Positions 39,899-48,878 of a DNA stretch of 64,000 nt are shown piece after piece. The stretch lies in NCBI GenBank assembly GCA_016710365.1, contig JADJVW010000023.1, positions 66,073-130,072 on the forward strand. Direction: 5' to 3'. The stretch comes from Candidatus Caldilinea saccharophila (lineage in GTDB: Bacteria; Chloroflexota; Anaerolineae; Caldilineales; Caldilineaceae). How positions within the stretch are numbered: the first letter of the stretch is position 1; the number at the start of each line of letters is the position of its first letter. The notes under the pieces were generated by a model. The model was not told the origin of the DNA and ran no database searches. It was given only the letters and a program-made list of their open reading frames with translations. The translations under genes were made by a program, and so were the position numbers.

Positions 39899-41634
39899 GT
39901 GAATGCTCGCCGTAAGAAGTTTTTGTCGTATTACAGACCGTATTGGCGATTGCTACTCGCCGACATGATCTGCGCCCTGATTCTGTCCGCCACGGCGCTG
40001 GCGCTGCCCTTATGCATCCGCATTATCACCAAAGACATATTGGAAAAGCCGGGACCGGACGCGCTCAACCAGATCTTTGCGATGGGCGCGCTGATGCTGG
40101 CTCTGATCGCGGTGTATACGCTGTGTGACATGTTTGTCGGTTATCAGGGCCATGTCATGGGCGCGCTGATGGAGCGCGACATGCGCAGCGAATTGTTTGA
40201 GCACTATCAGAAGCTGTCGTTCGGTTTTTACGACGAACAGAAGGTGGGCCAGTTGATGACGCGGCTCACCAATGATTCGTTCGACATGTCCGAGTTGTAT
40301 CATCACGGGCCGGAAGATATCGTCATTTCGACCTTGAATTTTATCGGGGCCTTGATTATTTTGGTCAACATCAATCGGGAACTGACCTTTATCGTTCTCA
40401 TCTTTGTGCCCATCATGGCCGCGTACGCCTTTGTCTTCAACCGGCAGATGAAGCGCGCCATGCGCATAAGCAAGGATCGCATCGGCGACATCAACACCCA
40501 GGTGGAAGATACGCTGGCGGGCATCCGTACGGTAAAGTCGTTTTCCAATGAAGCAGTGGAGACCCAGAAGTTTGCGACCGAAAATGATCGGCTTGTGGAA
40601 AGCCGGCGCCAGGAAATTCGCAGCGAGACCTACTTCTTTGAAGGCTTGATCGGCTTTACCCAACTTCTGACCCTGGTCGTCGTCGTCTTTGGCGCGGTCA
40701 GCATTGTGCAGGCGACGCTGGATCTGGCCGATCTGCTCACCTTTCTGCTCTACGTCGGCATCCTGATCGAACCCATCAAGCGCTTTGGCAATTTTACGCG
40801 GCTCTATCAGGAGGGCATGGCCGGCTTCGAGCGCTTTATGGAAGTGCTGGAGGTGGCGCCGGACATCAAGGACGCCGCCGATGCAGTCGAACTGGCGCAG
40901 GTGCAGGGCCATGTGAGCTTCAAGAACGTGACCTTCAAGTACAAACCAGGCGTTGAGGATGTGCTGCAAAAGCTTTCGTTGGAGATCAAGGCCGGCGAAT
41001 TTGTGGCATTGGTCGGCGCTTCGGGTGTGGGCAAAACTACGCTCTGCTCGCTGATTCCACGCTTTTATGAAGTGCAGGCGGGGAGATCCTGCTCGACGGC
41101 GTGAATATCCGCGACATTCGCCTGTGCTCTTTGCGCAGCAACATCGGCATCGTCCAGCAGGATGTCTACCTCTTTGCCGGCGCCGTGGCCGACAATATCC
41201 GCTATGGGAAACTCGATGCAAGCGAGGAGGAGATCGTCGCAGCGGCCAAACAGGCCAATGCCCACGATTTCATCATGGCGCTGCCGCACGGCTACGCCAC
41301 GGACATCGGCCAGCGCGGCGTCAAACTATCGGGCGGGCAGAAGCAGCGGCTGAGCATTGCGCGCGTCTTTCTCAAGGACCCGCCGCTGATCATCTTCGAT
41401 GAGGCGACGAGCGCGCTGGACAACGAAAGTGAAAAAGCCGTGCGCGATTCGCTGGAGAAACTGAGCAACAACCGCACGACGCTGGTGATCGCCCATCGCT
41501 TGTCGACCGTTCGCAATGCGGAGAGAATTGTTGTGTTGGCGAACAACGGGATTGCCGAACAGGGCACACATGACGAGCTGATTGCGCAGGAGGGCGTCTA
41601 CGCAAATTTATACAACCTGCAACTGCATCTGTAA
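39899..41634 (+). CDS. ABC exporter (fused permease-ATPase), frameshifted
   Basis: Half-transporter of the multidrug/lipid exporter type, 578 aa when repaired. Six-helix permease (residues about 10-300) then the ATPase: Walker A GASGVGKTT near 370, then the frame breaks near 41083 (one base missing in GGAGATCC..), and the next frame holds LSGGQKQRLSIAR, IIFDEATSALD and the IAHRLSTV switch. GTG start with a GAGGAG SD. Located behind the leader and terminators, and convergent with an APH-family kinase. Substrate unknown; drug or lipid export is likely. Confidence 0.9.
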
Positions 41635-41696
41635 GGGTGGCCAGGCCGCAGCCTTCGCATGGGTGGGCTACAATGCGCGCGTTCAGCAATCATCGG

Positions 41697-42650
41697 TTAG
41701 CTGACACTCGCCACCAACGTTCGCATCCGTGCTGCCGTGGCCAGCAGCGTGGCCCAGTCGCCCAGATAGGCGTTATAGGCCAGGTGATCGAGGCCGATAT
41801 GCAGATAGCAGGCTGCCAATCTTGCTGCCTTGTCTGCCGGTTCGTAGCCGATCGCACGCCAGTGCGCTTCAAGCTGCGTTCGGAGGTAAGGCACGTCCAG
41901 TTGCGGCGACCACGGCGCCCAGAACTCAAACCAGGCCAGTTCATACAGATGGTCGCCGTAGAGCGAACAGCCCCAGTCGAAGACGCCCGTGATCGCTGCA
42001 TCCTGCACCAGCACGTTGCGGTTGATCAGGTCGCAGTGCAGCAGGCCGCGCGGGACGCCATCGCTGGCCATTTGCTTGAGCAGATCGTAGCCCCAGGCAA
42101 AGGCCGCCTCTCCCTGTGGCGAGAATTCGGCCAGCCGGGCGCGCCAGCCGTAGGTGCGGCGTTCGGGTGTATCCACGTTCACGGCCAGCAGATGCTCGGT
42201 CCAGCTTGCCGTGGCGGCATTGCCGTCCGCTCCCCAGCCGCCAACGCCGGTGGTGACGGAGATGTCCGCCATGCGCATCGCTTCCAATGCCGTAACAAGC
42301 GAGGGAACCAGCGCACGCCACTGTGCCGCGCCGACCTCTTCGAGCGGCGTGCCGTGGACGCGCGTGGAGATCGCATAGTAGCCATCTTTGTATGCGCCGA
42401 TGTCGAGCAAGTCCGGGATCGGCAGAGCGGGCGATGCGTAGCGATGCGCCCGCTGGTCCTTCTCGAAATCGTCAACATAGCGGCCAAAGCGGATCGCCAG
42501 ATTGCGCCCATCTTGGCGAAAGCCAAAGCAGCGTGACCACGCGCCTGCGCCGATGAGGGTCACTTGCGCCGGGGCATCGCCCAGATAATTGGTAAGAAAT
42601 GCCTGTGCTTCGTCAATACCGATGGTGGAGTTGCTGTTACGGGTTGTCAT
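41697..42650 (-). CDS. Aminoglycoside phosphotransferase-family protein
   Basis: 317 residues, APH fold. Catalytic loop HCDLINRN (His205-Asn212), metal site FDWG with Asp225, and an N-terminal GAGAWSRCFGF nucleotide loop. Resembles hygromycin-kinase-type proteins, but many relatives have non-drug substrates. ATG 42650. Next to the attenuated ABC exporter, so the two could form a resistance pair; that is only inference. Confidence 0.8.
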   Translation of the reverse strand: MTTRNSNSTIGIDEAQAFLTNYLGDAPAQVTLIGAGAWSRCFGFRQDGRNLAIRFGRYVDDFEKDQRAHRYASPALPIPDLLDIGAYKDGYYAISTRVHGTPLEEVGAAQWRALVPSLVTALEAMRMADISVTTGVGGWGADGNAATASWTEHLLAVNVDTPERRTYGWRARLAEFSPQGEAAFAWGYDLLKQMASDGVPRGLLHCDLINRNVLVQDAAITGVFDWGCSLYGDHLYELAWFEFWAPWSPQLDVPYLRTQLEAHWRAIGYEPADKAARLAACYLHIGLDHLAYNAYLGDWATLLATAARMRTLVASVS

Positions 42651-42727
42651 GCTTTCTTTTACCTGACAAACTCACGAAGAGTTGTTTCAACACCAGCCAC
42701 GGGACAATACCAGACTGCTTACGAAAA

Positions 42728-43291
42728 GTCTATATCGGGATCATCCGCGCCGTGCCGCAGCTTGCCCGGCTGCTGCGCGCACGGCAAGCCTACGGCGTCT
42801 CCCTGGACTCGGCAGCGACCAGTTCTGTCGTGAGCTTTGGCTGGGCTGCCTACGGGTTACTGACCGGCCAGATTTTCGTCAGCCTGGCCACCGGCTCATC
42901 CGGCTTCATCTTTGCGCTGATCGCCCTGTTTGCTGTGCGCTTTGGGCGCAGCATCAAGGAGATCAAGGTCGCGCCGTTCTGGGCCGTGGTGCTGGTGGGT
43001 TCGGGCGTGCTCTTTGGCAAGCAGGGATTGGGCATCATGCTGCCGGTGAGCGTGCTGGCGGCGAACATTCCGCAGCTTTGGGTCGCCTATCGCGAAGGCA
43101 ACCTCACCGACCTGTCGCTGGGCGCCTGGGCGCTTTCGATCTCCGACGGGCTGGTGTGGGGTATCTATTCGCTTATCCAGCAGGACTTCTCCATCATGGT
43201 CTTTGCCCTTTTCCAGTTGACCACGAGCGGGCTGATCGTATTGTTGAAACTTCTGCACGGCGCAAAGCTGCGCCACGCCAGCCCGGCCTGA
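42728..43291 (+). CDS. PQ-loop (SWEET-like) membrane protein, start unresolved
   Basis: About 187 recognisable residues with two PQ-loop repeats (RAVPQLARLLRARQ near the start and ANIPQLWVAYREGN in the middle) and six hydrophobic segments. Bacterial SemiSWEETs have one repeat, so this is a two-repeat form. No ATG, GTG or TTG stands at the natural N-terminus; the in-frame ATG at 42599 lies inside the opposite APH gene. The start may be hidden by an indel. Confidence 0.65.
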   Translation, partial: VYIGIIRAVPQLARLLRARQAYGVSLDSAATSSVVSFGWAAYGLLTGQIFVSLATGSSGFIFALIALFAVRFGRSIKEIKVAPFWAVVLVGSGVLFGKQGLGIMLPVSVLAANIPQLWVAYREGNLTDLSLGAWALSISDGLVWGIYSLIQQDFSIMVFALFQLTTSGLIVLLKLLHGAKLRHASPA

Positions 43292-43373
43292 GGATAAGGC
43301 CGGACCATCAATCTTGGCCGAGAGATGCAAAGAGCACGAAGAGACGTGCTGCTGCTTTACCGCTCATCACAGG

Positions 43374-43410
43374 GTGGCTGCATTGGGGGTTGCCCACCCA
43401 ATGCAGCCAC
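43374..43410. repeat. Inverted repeat, 14-base arms
   Basis: GTGGCTGCATTGGG (43374-43387) and its complement (43397-43410). No T-tract. The rest of 43292-43612 shows no gene that I can support. Confidence 0.5.
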
Positions 43411-43612
43411 TCAATGCCCTCTTCCCCGAGAGTTGATTGGATAGTCACAGATCCTCGCCAGAGCGGGCGTCATAGAACGTCTTGCCAGGCCGCCTGGGCG
43501 TGGCTATACTTGAGCAGGCAAAGTAGATTTTCGACCCAGCACTCACTGCGCTCCAATCGTTGGGTGCGCCTCGGATCGTTATGTCGGTGTTTTAGCTCCG
43601 ATAAATACAGCT

Positions 43613-43801
43613 ATGGATGAACTACAGGAGAACGAACAATACTTCTTTACTCAAAAGACTCTCGATGAACTTGAGGCCTTTCTTGATCGATGTGCACCTG
43701 TGTGTTGTCTGTGCAATGCGTCTCCTTTTCTGCGGAGTAAATCCATTGAGAGAAGCAAGGAACTCATCATGCAAAGCGTGGCGGAAATAGAGCGTGGATA
43801 A
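43613..43801 (+). CDS. Small Cys-containing hypothetical protein
   Basis: 62 residues, acidic, with a Cys cluster CAPVCCLC near residues 27-34. It overlaps the hypF GTG start by eight bases, the sort of overlap seen in coupled genes. The SD is weak. No family recognised; it might assist metal handling, but that is a guess. Confidence 0.4.
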   Translation: MDELQENEQYFFTQKTLDELEAFLDRCAPVCCLCNASPFLRSKSIERSKELIMQSVAEIERG

Positions 43802-46364
43802 CAAAAAACAGCGTCGTCTACGCGTTGCAATCAACGGCGCGGTGCAGGGCGTCGGGTTTCGCCCCTTTGTCTACCGGCTGGCGACATCATTGGCGCTGCG
43901 CGGCTGGGTGATCAACGATACGCAGGGCGTTTTGATCGAAGGCGAGGGCGATGTTGCGCACTTGACGGCTTTTCTTGACCGGCTCTCCACCGAGGCGCCG
44001 CCCAACGCGCGCATCCTGCACATGACGCACGACTGGCAGGAGGCCATTGGCTATGATCGCTTCGAGATTCGCCATTCCGACGACGCCGGCGCGCCGCATG
44101 TGATCGTGTTGCCTGACCTGGCGACTTGTCCCGACTGTCTCGCCGAACTCTGCGACCCCGTCAATCGCCGCTATCGCTACCCATTCACCAACTGCACCAA
44201 CTGCGGGCCACGCTTCACCATCGTCGAGGCGCTGCCCTACGACCGCCCCAATACGACGATGCGCGGCTTTACCCTTTGCCCCGCGTGTCAGGCCGAATAC
44301 CACGATCCGCGCGACCGCCGCTTTCACGCGCAGCCAAACGCGTGTCCGGTGTGCGGGCCTGAGTTGGCTTTTTATGAGAAAGACAGCGGGAGGACAGGGA
44401 GACAGGGAGAGGGGGAGACAAGGAGACAGGGAGAGAGGGAGAGGGGGAGACAAGGAGAGGGGGAGACAGGGGGAGCGCGTTGGGCTTCAGTTGTGGAGGG
44501 GTGGTCGTTGAGTGCGTTGGGCGACGCAGCTTTGCACGCTGCTGCGGACGCGATTCGCCGCGGGGAGATCGTGGCGGTCAAGGGGTTGGGCGGCTTTCAT
44601 TTGATGGTGGATGCGCGCCACGAGCAGGCCATCCAGCGACTGCGTACACGTAAGCAACGGCCCGACAAGCCGCTGGCGGTCATGGCCCCTACGCTGGCGC
44701 AAGCAGGGAGGTTATGTGAAATCTCGCCGCCGGCGGCCGCTTTGCTGCGTTCCGCCGCGGCGCCGATCGTGCTGTTGCCGCGCCGCGTCGATGCTCCGCT
44801 GGCCGACGCGGTCGCACCCGGCAACCCCGACCTGGGCGTGATGTTGCCGTACACACCACTGCATCACCTGCTGCTGGCGGAGCTCGACTTTCCCATCGTC
44901 GCCACCAGCGGCAACCTGACGGACGAGCCAATCTGCACCGACGAAGTAGAGGCGTTCACGCGGCTGGGTGAAATTGCCGACTGCTTTTTAGTCCACGACC
45001 GCCCGCTTGCCCGCCATACCGACGACAGCGTGCTTTGGATCGTGGACGGCGCGCCGCAGTTTTTGCGCCGGGCGCGCGGCTATGCCCCGCTGCCCGTGAG
45101 CGCGCCGCAACCGCTGCCGACCATTTTGGGCGTCGGCGCGCATCTCAAGAACACCGTGGCGCTGAGCATCGACGCGCAGGTGTTTGTGAGCCAGCACATC
45201 GGCGATCTGGAAAGCGCGTCCGCGCTGGCGGCCTTCGAGCGCGTTATCGCCGATTTCCTGCATCTTTACGACGCGACGCCGCTCGCCATCGCGCATGACA
45301 TGCATCCGGACTACCTGTCGACAAAATGGGCAGTCGAGCAGAGCAGAGGAGCAGACAAGGAGACAAGGAGACAAGGAGAGAGGGAGAAGGGGAGAGGGGG
45401 AGATGAGGAGACAAGGGGACAAGGAGAGGGGGAGACAGAGAGAATTGCGGCGTCTCAATCTTTAATCTCCAATCTCCCAATCTCCAATCTCCCAATCTCC
45501 CAATCTCCCAATCTTCTCATTCCCGTCCAGCACCATCACGCCCATCTTGCCGCGTGCCTGGCCGACAACGGCGTGACGACGCCGGCGCTGGGGCTGATCT
45601 GGGACGGGACAGGCTACGGGCCGGATGGGACGATCTGGGGCGGCGAGTGTCTGCTGGGCGACGCGGCAAGTTTTACGCGCGCCGCTCACTTGCGGCCATT
45701 TCGTCTGCCGGGAGGTGACGCCGCCATTCGCGAGCCGCGGCGTGTGGCATTGGCGCTGCTGTGGGAACTCTACGGCGACGCCATCTTTGCGTGGGATTGG
45801 CTGGCGCCGGTGCGCAGCTTTGCCGAACAGGAGCGACGCGTGCTGGCCGGGATGTTGGCCAGGGGCGTCAATGCCCCGCTCACCACCAGCATGGGGCGTC
45901 TGTTCGACGGCGTGGCCGCGCTGATCGACTTGCGACAGATCGTTTCCTTTGAGGGACAGGCGGCAATGGCGCTGGAGCACTGTGCTGCCGCCGAGACCTC
46001 GCCAGCCTACACGATTTCCATCCAGGAAGGCGCGGACGGCGCTCCAGCCCTGCTTGACTGGGCGCCGTTGGTGGAACGCATCCTCGCCGACCTGCGCCGC
46101 AACGAGGACGCCGCGGTGATCGCTGCACGCTTCCACAACGCACTGGTCGAACTGGGCGCGGCCGTGGCGCAGCACGTCGGCTGGCCACAGGTGGCGCTGA
46201 GCGGCGGTTGCTTCCAGAATCGGCGCCTGACCGAACACCTGGCGCGGCGGCTGCGTGCAGATGGCTTCGACGTGCTGCTCCATCGCCAGCTTCCGCCCAA
46301 CGATGGCGGCGTCAGCGTGGGACAGGTTATGGTGGCCGCGGCTACATTGGCGCGTGAGGCTTGA
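43794..46364 (+). CDS. hypF: Carbamoyltransferase HypF with low-complexity insertions
   Basis: HypF (856 aa) makes the thiocarbamate that HypE turns into the CN ligand of [NiFe]-hydrogenase. The acylphosphatase domain (GAVQGVGFRPFVYRLA, residues 15-30) is followed by four CxxC motifs (CPDC, CTNC, CPAC, CPVC; about 111-187), a YrdC domain and a Kae1-like domain (QHHHAHLAACLADNG). Two Arg/Gly/Glu-rich stretches, about residues 198-230 and 517-575, lie in domain linkers and are encoded by GAGACAAGG and AATCTCCC repeats; without them length would be near the usual 750-780. GTG start at 43794. No other hyp genes are in the window. Confidence 0.92.
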   Translation: MDNKKQRRLRVAINGAVQGVGFRPFVYRLATSLALRGWVINDTQGVLIEGEGDVAHLTAFLDRLSTEAPPNARILHMTHDWQEAIGYDRFEIRHSDDAGAPHVIVLPDLATCPDCLAELCDPVNRRYRYPFTNCTNCGPRFTIVEALPYDRPNTTMRGFTLCPACQAEYHDPRDRRFHAQPNACPVCGPELAFYEKDSGRTGRQGEGETRRQGERERGRQGEGETGGARWASVVEGWSLSALGDAALHAAADAIRRGEIVAVKGLGGFHLMVDARHEQAIQRLRTRKQRPDKPLAVMAPTLAQAGRLCEISPPAAALLRSAAAPIVLLPRRVDAPLADAVAPGNPDLGVMLPYTPLHHLLLAELDFPIVATSGNLTDEPICTDEVEAFTRLGEIADCFLVHDRPLARHTDDSVLWIVDGAPQFLRRARGYAPLPVSAPQPLPTILGVGAHLKNTVALSIDAQVFVSQHIGDLESASALAAFERVIADFLHLYDATPLAIAHDMHPDYLSTKWAVEQSRGADKETRRQGEREKGRGGDEETRGQGEGETERIAASQSLISNLPISNLPISQSPNLLIPVQHHHAHLAACLADNGVTTPALGLIWDGTGYGPDGTIWGGECLLGDAASFTRAAHLRPFRLPGGDAAIREPRRVALALLWELYGDAIFAWDWLAPVRSFAEQERRVLAGMLARGVNAPLTTSMGRLFDGVAALIDLRQIVSFEGQAAMALEHCAAAETSPAYTISIQEGADGAPALLDWAPLVERILADLRRNEDAAVIAARFHNALVELGAAVAQHVGWPQVALSGGCFQNRRLTEHLARRLRADGFDVLLHRQLPPNDGGVSVGQVMVAAATLAREA
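44389..44470. repeat. Purine octamer-type repeat inside hypF, linker 1
   Basis: About 82 bases of AGACAGGGAGA/GGGGAGACAAGG units kept in frame between the zinc-finger and YrdC domains. Confidence 0.8.
45347..45512. repeat. Two octamer repeats inside hypF, linker 2
   Basis: GAGACAAGG units (about 45347-45445) then AATCTCCC units (about 45457-45512), in frame between the YrdC and Kae1-like domains. The same two families occur in intergenic DNA (10990-11030, 11940-11967, 47690-47805). Confidence 0.8.
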
Positions 46365-46375
46365 CAAGCACTTTT

Positions 46376-46444
46376 AGCTTGGCGTGCAGAACCGCATTGA
46401 GGCCAGCCGCTGGTTTTTGGAGAATGTGATGCGTAATCCGTAAT
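46376..46444 (+). pseudogene. 3' fragment of a NarL-type response regulator gene
   Basis: 69 bases encoding LGVQNRIEASRWFLENVMRN then Pro and stop. By hand count 62 of 69 bases match the 3' end of the complete regulator gene at 50419-50487 (opposite strand). No upstream part remains. Confidence 0.75.
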
Positions 46445-46485
46445 GAGTAATTCGTCACGCATCACGCCTTACGCATCTCACAGAA
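46428..46485. repeat. ATTACGCATT-family repeat
   Basis: GTGATGCGTAATCCGTAATGAG and ACGCATCACGCCTTACGCATC units in overlapping tail of the regulator fragment. Same family as 26217-26302 and 50411-50440. Confidence 0.65.
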
Positions 46486-46536
46486 GATGCTTGGAGAAGT
46501 GGCTTTTTCTAACCAAACGCCGAGAGGATAACCAGC

Positions 46537-47658
46537 ATGAATGTTCACGGCCAACACTACCGCACGATCTGGCTGAAGGAGGACGACCCTGCCGTCGTGC
46601 AGATCATCGACCAGCGCCAGCTTCCCTTTCATTTTGTCGTCGAAGACCTGACCACGGTCGAGGCAGTTGCCGCCGCGATTCAGGAGATGCACGTGCGCGG
46701 GGCAGGGTTGATCGGCGCGACCGCGGGGTACGGCATGATGCTTGCCGCCTTCCACGCGCCGCGCACCTCTTTGCTGGCATTCCGTGCGGCAGTCGAGGCC
46801 GATGCTCTCCAACTCAAGGCGACGCGTCCGACGGCGGTCAACCTGGCGTGGGCGGTGGATCGCCAGTTGGCGGCGATGCGCGCGGCGGGCGACGACATCG
46901 AAGCGCAGATCGAGGCAGCCGTCGCTACAGCGCGTACCATCGCCGACGAAGACGCCGATTTTTGCCGGCGCATCGGCGAGCATGGCGTGGCGCTGATCGA
47001 GGAAATTGCCAGGCGCAAGGAGGGCGCACCCGTTAATGTGCTGACGCATTGCAACGCCGGCTGGCTGGCCTTCGTCGATTACGGCACGGCCACTGCGCCG
47101 ATCTACACCGCACACGACCGAGGCATCAACGTGCATGTCTGGGTGGACGAGACGCGGCCCCGCAACCAGGGCGCAAGGCTCACGGCGTGGGAACTGGGGC
47201 AGCACGGCGTGCCACACACGGTGATCGTCGATAACGCCGGCGGCCATCTGATGCAGCACGACCTGGTCGATCTGGTGATCGTCGGCTCGGACCGCACCAC
47301 CTACACCGGCGATGTCGCCAACAAGATCGGCACCTATCTCAAGGCGCTGGCCGCGCACGACAACGGCGTGCCTTTTTACGTGGCGCTGCCGTCGAGCACC
47401 ATTGACTGGGAGATGCGCGATGGGTTGGCCGAAATTCCGATCGAGGAACGCGACGCCACCGAGGTGCGTATCATGGATGGCCGCAGCGACGATGGCATCC
47501 GCGAGATTCTGATCATGCCGGAGTCGAGCCGCGCCGCCAATTACGCCTTCGATGTGACTCCAGCGCGCCTGGTGACCGGGCTGATCACCGAACGCGGCGT
47601 CTGCGCCGCATCAGAAGCGAGCGTGCTCGCTCTTTATCCAGAAAAGCGAAGAGTTTAG
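46537..47658 (+). CDS. mtnA: MtnA-family aldose-1-phosphate isomerase
   Basis: 373 residues of the MtnA / eIF2B-related family, whose members isomerise methylthioribose-1-phosphate, ribose-1,5-bisphosphate or 5-deoxyribose-1-phosphate. The catalytic pair is present: Cys172 in LTHCNAG and Asp252 in VGSDRTTYTGDVANK; the phosphate-binding region DETRPRNQGARLTAWEL follows the family. RGAGLIG replaces the usual RGAPAIG. GAGAGGA precedes ATG 46537. It converges on prk-rbcL, so a link to pentose bisphosphate metabolism is conceivable; the substrate is not decided by sequence. Confidence 0.82.
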   Translation: MNVHGQHYRTIWLKEDDPAVVQIIDQRQLPFHFVVEDLTTVEAVAAAIQEMHVRGAGLIGATAGYGMMLAAFHAPRTSLLAFRAAVEADALQLKATRPTAVNLAWAVDRQLAAMRAAGDDIEAQIEAAVATARTIADEDADFCRRIGEHGVALIEEIARRKEGAPVNVLTHCNAGWLAFVDYGTATAPIYTAHDRGINVHVWVDETRPRNQGARLTAWELGQHGVPHTVIVDNAGGHLMQHDLVDLVIVGSDRTTYTGDVANKIGTYLKALAAHDNGVPFYVALPSSTIDWEMRDGLAEIPIEERDATEVRIMDGRSDDGIREILIMPESSRAANYAFDVTPARLVTGLITERGVCAASEASVLALYPEKRRV

Positions 47659-47731
47659 TGCAAAGACAAAGAGACAGGGAGAAGGGGAGACTTCACATTT
47701 TACGATTCACTATCCACCATTGACAATTCGT

Positions 47732-47805
47732 CCTTGTCTCCTTGTCTCCTTGTCTCCTTGTCTCCTTGTCTCCTTGTCTCCTTGTCTCCTTGTCTCCTTG
47801 TCTCC
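47732..47805. repeat. CTTGTCTC octamer array, about nine copies
   Basis: 74 bases with an exact 8-base period, directly abutting the prk stop codon (47805-47807). Neighbouring 47660-47730 has related purine units and a TTCACATTTTACGATTCACTATCC-type stretch. Not a CRISPR: no spacers. Confidence 0.85.
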
Positions 47806-48815
47806 TACGCGGGCATTAACTCTTGTGCGGCCTCCTGCGTGACTTGCAGGCGTGAAAGGGCGGCCACAGGGGCGGCAAAGGGCAGGTGCGCCAGATCCTT
47901 GTACTTGCGCAGCAGATGGTAAGCGATGAGCAGTTGCGTCAAGGCCAGCGGGTGGCTGTGATGCGCGCCGCGTGCATCCTCGTAATCGCCAAAATGTGAA
48001 TCACCCACCGGCTCCATCTCCGGCATGTGCTGCCAGATAGCGTGTTCCATGCGCCGCGCCTGGCGTGTGGAGACGTTCCCGTCGATCTCCAGAAAATCCA
48101 CCGGCAGGCCGCCGTCGCGCCCCAGCTTGAGCCGGATGCCTTCACCCGTCGTGCGGTCTTCAAACAAGTAGCTGAGATCGGGATGCGGGATCGTCGGCCG
48201 CAGCACCAGGCGGACATCCAAATGCGCATCGCTCTCTTCAGCGTTCACACCTTCGGGCGGGGCAAAGCTCACCACGACGTCGGCATGATGCTGTTGCGGG
48301 CGGATGAAACTCTCCGAATCAAACTCGCGTTTGCGCAACGAATCGATGACCTGATCGCGGGTGTAGCCGCGTTTCGACGTGTCGCGCCGCACCTTCCACA
48401 CCTGGCGCAAATCCTCACGCGGCGCCAGAAAGACCTTGACATCGAAAAATTGGCGCATGACCGGCGTGAAAAAGCTCAGCAGCCCGTCCACGATCACGAA
48501 CTCGGCCGGCTGCACATATTCTGGCCGCACCAGAGAGCCGGTGGCGTGATCGTAGACCGGCTTGAGGATCGGCTGGCCGTAGTGCATCCGCTCCAGGTGC
48601 AACTGCATGATGTCGAGATAGTTGCAGTCCGGGTGCAGCGCCGAGATATCGAGCGCGGCGCGCTCGCGGCGGTCGAACTTGTGATAATCATCGGTGCAGA
48701 TGTGCGTCACCCGCTCCGTCCCGAGGATTTTCGTCAGCCCACGGCTGATGGTGGTCTTGCCTGACGCGCTGTCGCCGACAATGCCAAGTACGATCGGTCG
48801 GTTCGGTCGGTTCAT
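47805..48815 (-). CDS. prk: Phosphoribulokinase
   Basis: 336 residues; ATP-dependent conversion of ribulose-5-phosphate to ribulose-1,5-bisphosphate, the RuBisCO substrate. P-loop GDSASGKTT (Lys20) and the following ICTDDYHKFDR, with DGLLSFF and the KVRRDTSKRGYT segment, fit the PRK/uridine kinase family. ATG 48815 is chosen over an upstream in-frame codon because AAGGAG lies eight bases before. Downstream of rbcL on the same strand with a palindrome between, so the two probably form one unit. Confidence 0.9.
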   Translation of the reverse strand: MNRPNRPIVLGIVGDSASGKTTISRGLTKILGTERVTHICTDDYHKFDRRERAALDISALHPDCNYLDIMQLHLERMHYGQPILKPVYDHATGSLVRPEYVQPAEFVIVDGLLSFFTPVMRQFFDVKVFLAPREDLRQVWKVRRDTSKRGYTRDQVIDSLRKREFDSESFIRPQQHHADVVVSFAPPEGVNAEESDAHLDVRLVLRPTIPHPDLSYLFEDRTTGEGIRLKLGRDGGLPVDFLEIDGNVSTRQARRMEHAIWQHMPEMEPVGDSHFGDYEDARGAHHSHPLALTQLLIAYHLLRKYKDLAHLPFAAPVAALSRLQVTQEAAQELMPA

Positions 48816-48835
48816 CGAGTTGCTCCTTGGCTGGA

Positions 48836-48867
48836 GGTGACAGTCACTTCTCAAAGTGACTGTCACC
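48836..48867. repeat. GTGACAGTCACTT palindrome, copy 2
   Basis: Perfect 14-base arms (48836-48849, 48854-48867) with loop CTCA between rbcL and prk. In an operon this could set the level of the downstream gene or act as a processing site. Confidence 0.75.
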
Positions 48868-48878
48868 CAGGGTTGCGA

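Noticed and set aside
40010..41221. 403-residue open frame opposite the ABC exporter
   Set aside because: Antisense shadow; the plus strand has clear ABC motifs.
47732..47805. CRISPR-like array
   Set aside because: Exact 8-base period with no spacers; it is a tandem octamer repeat.
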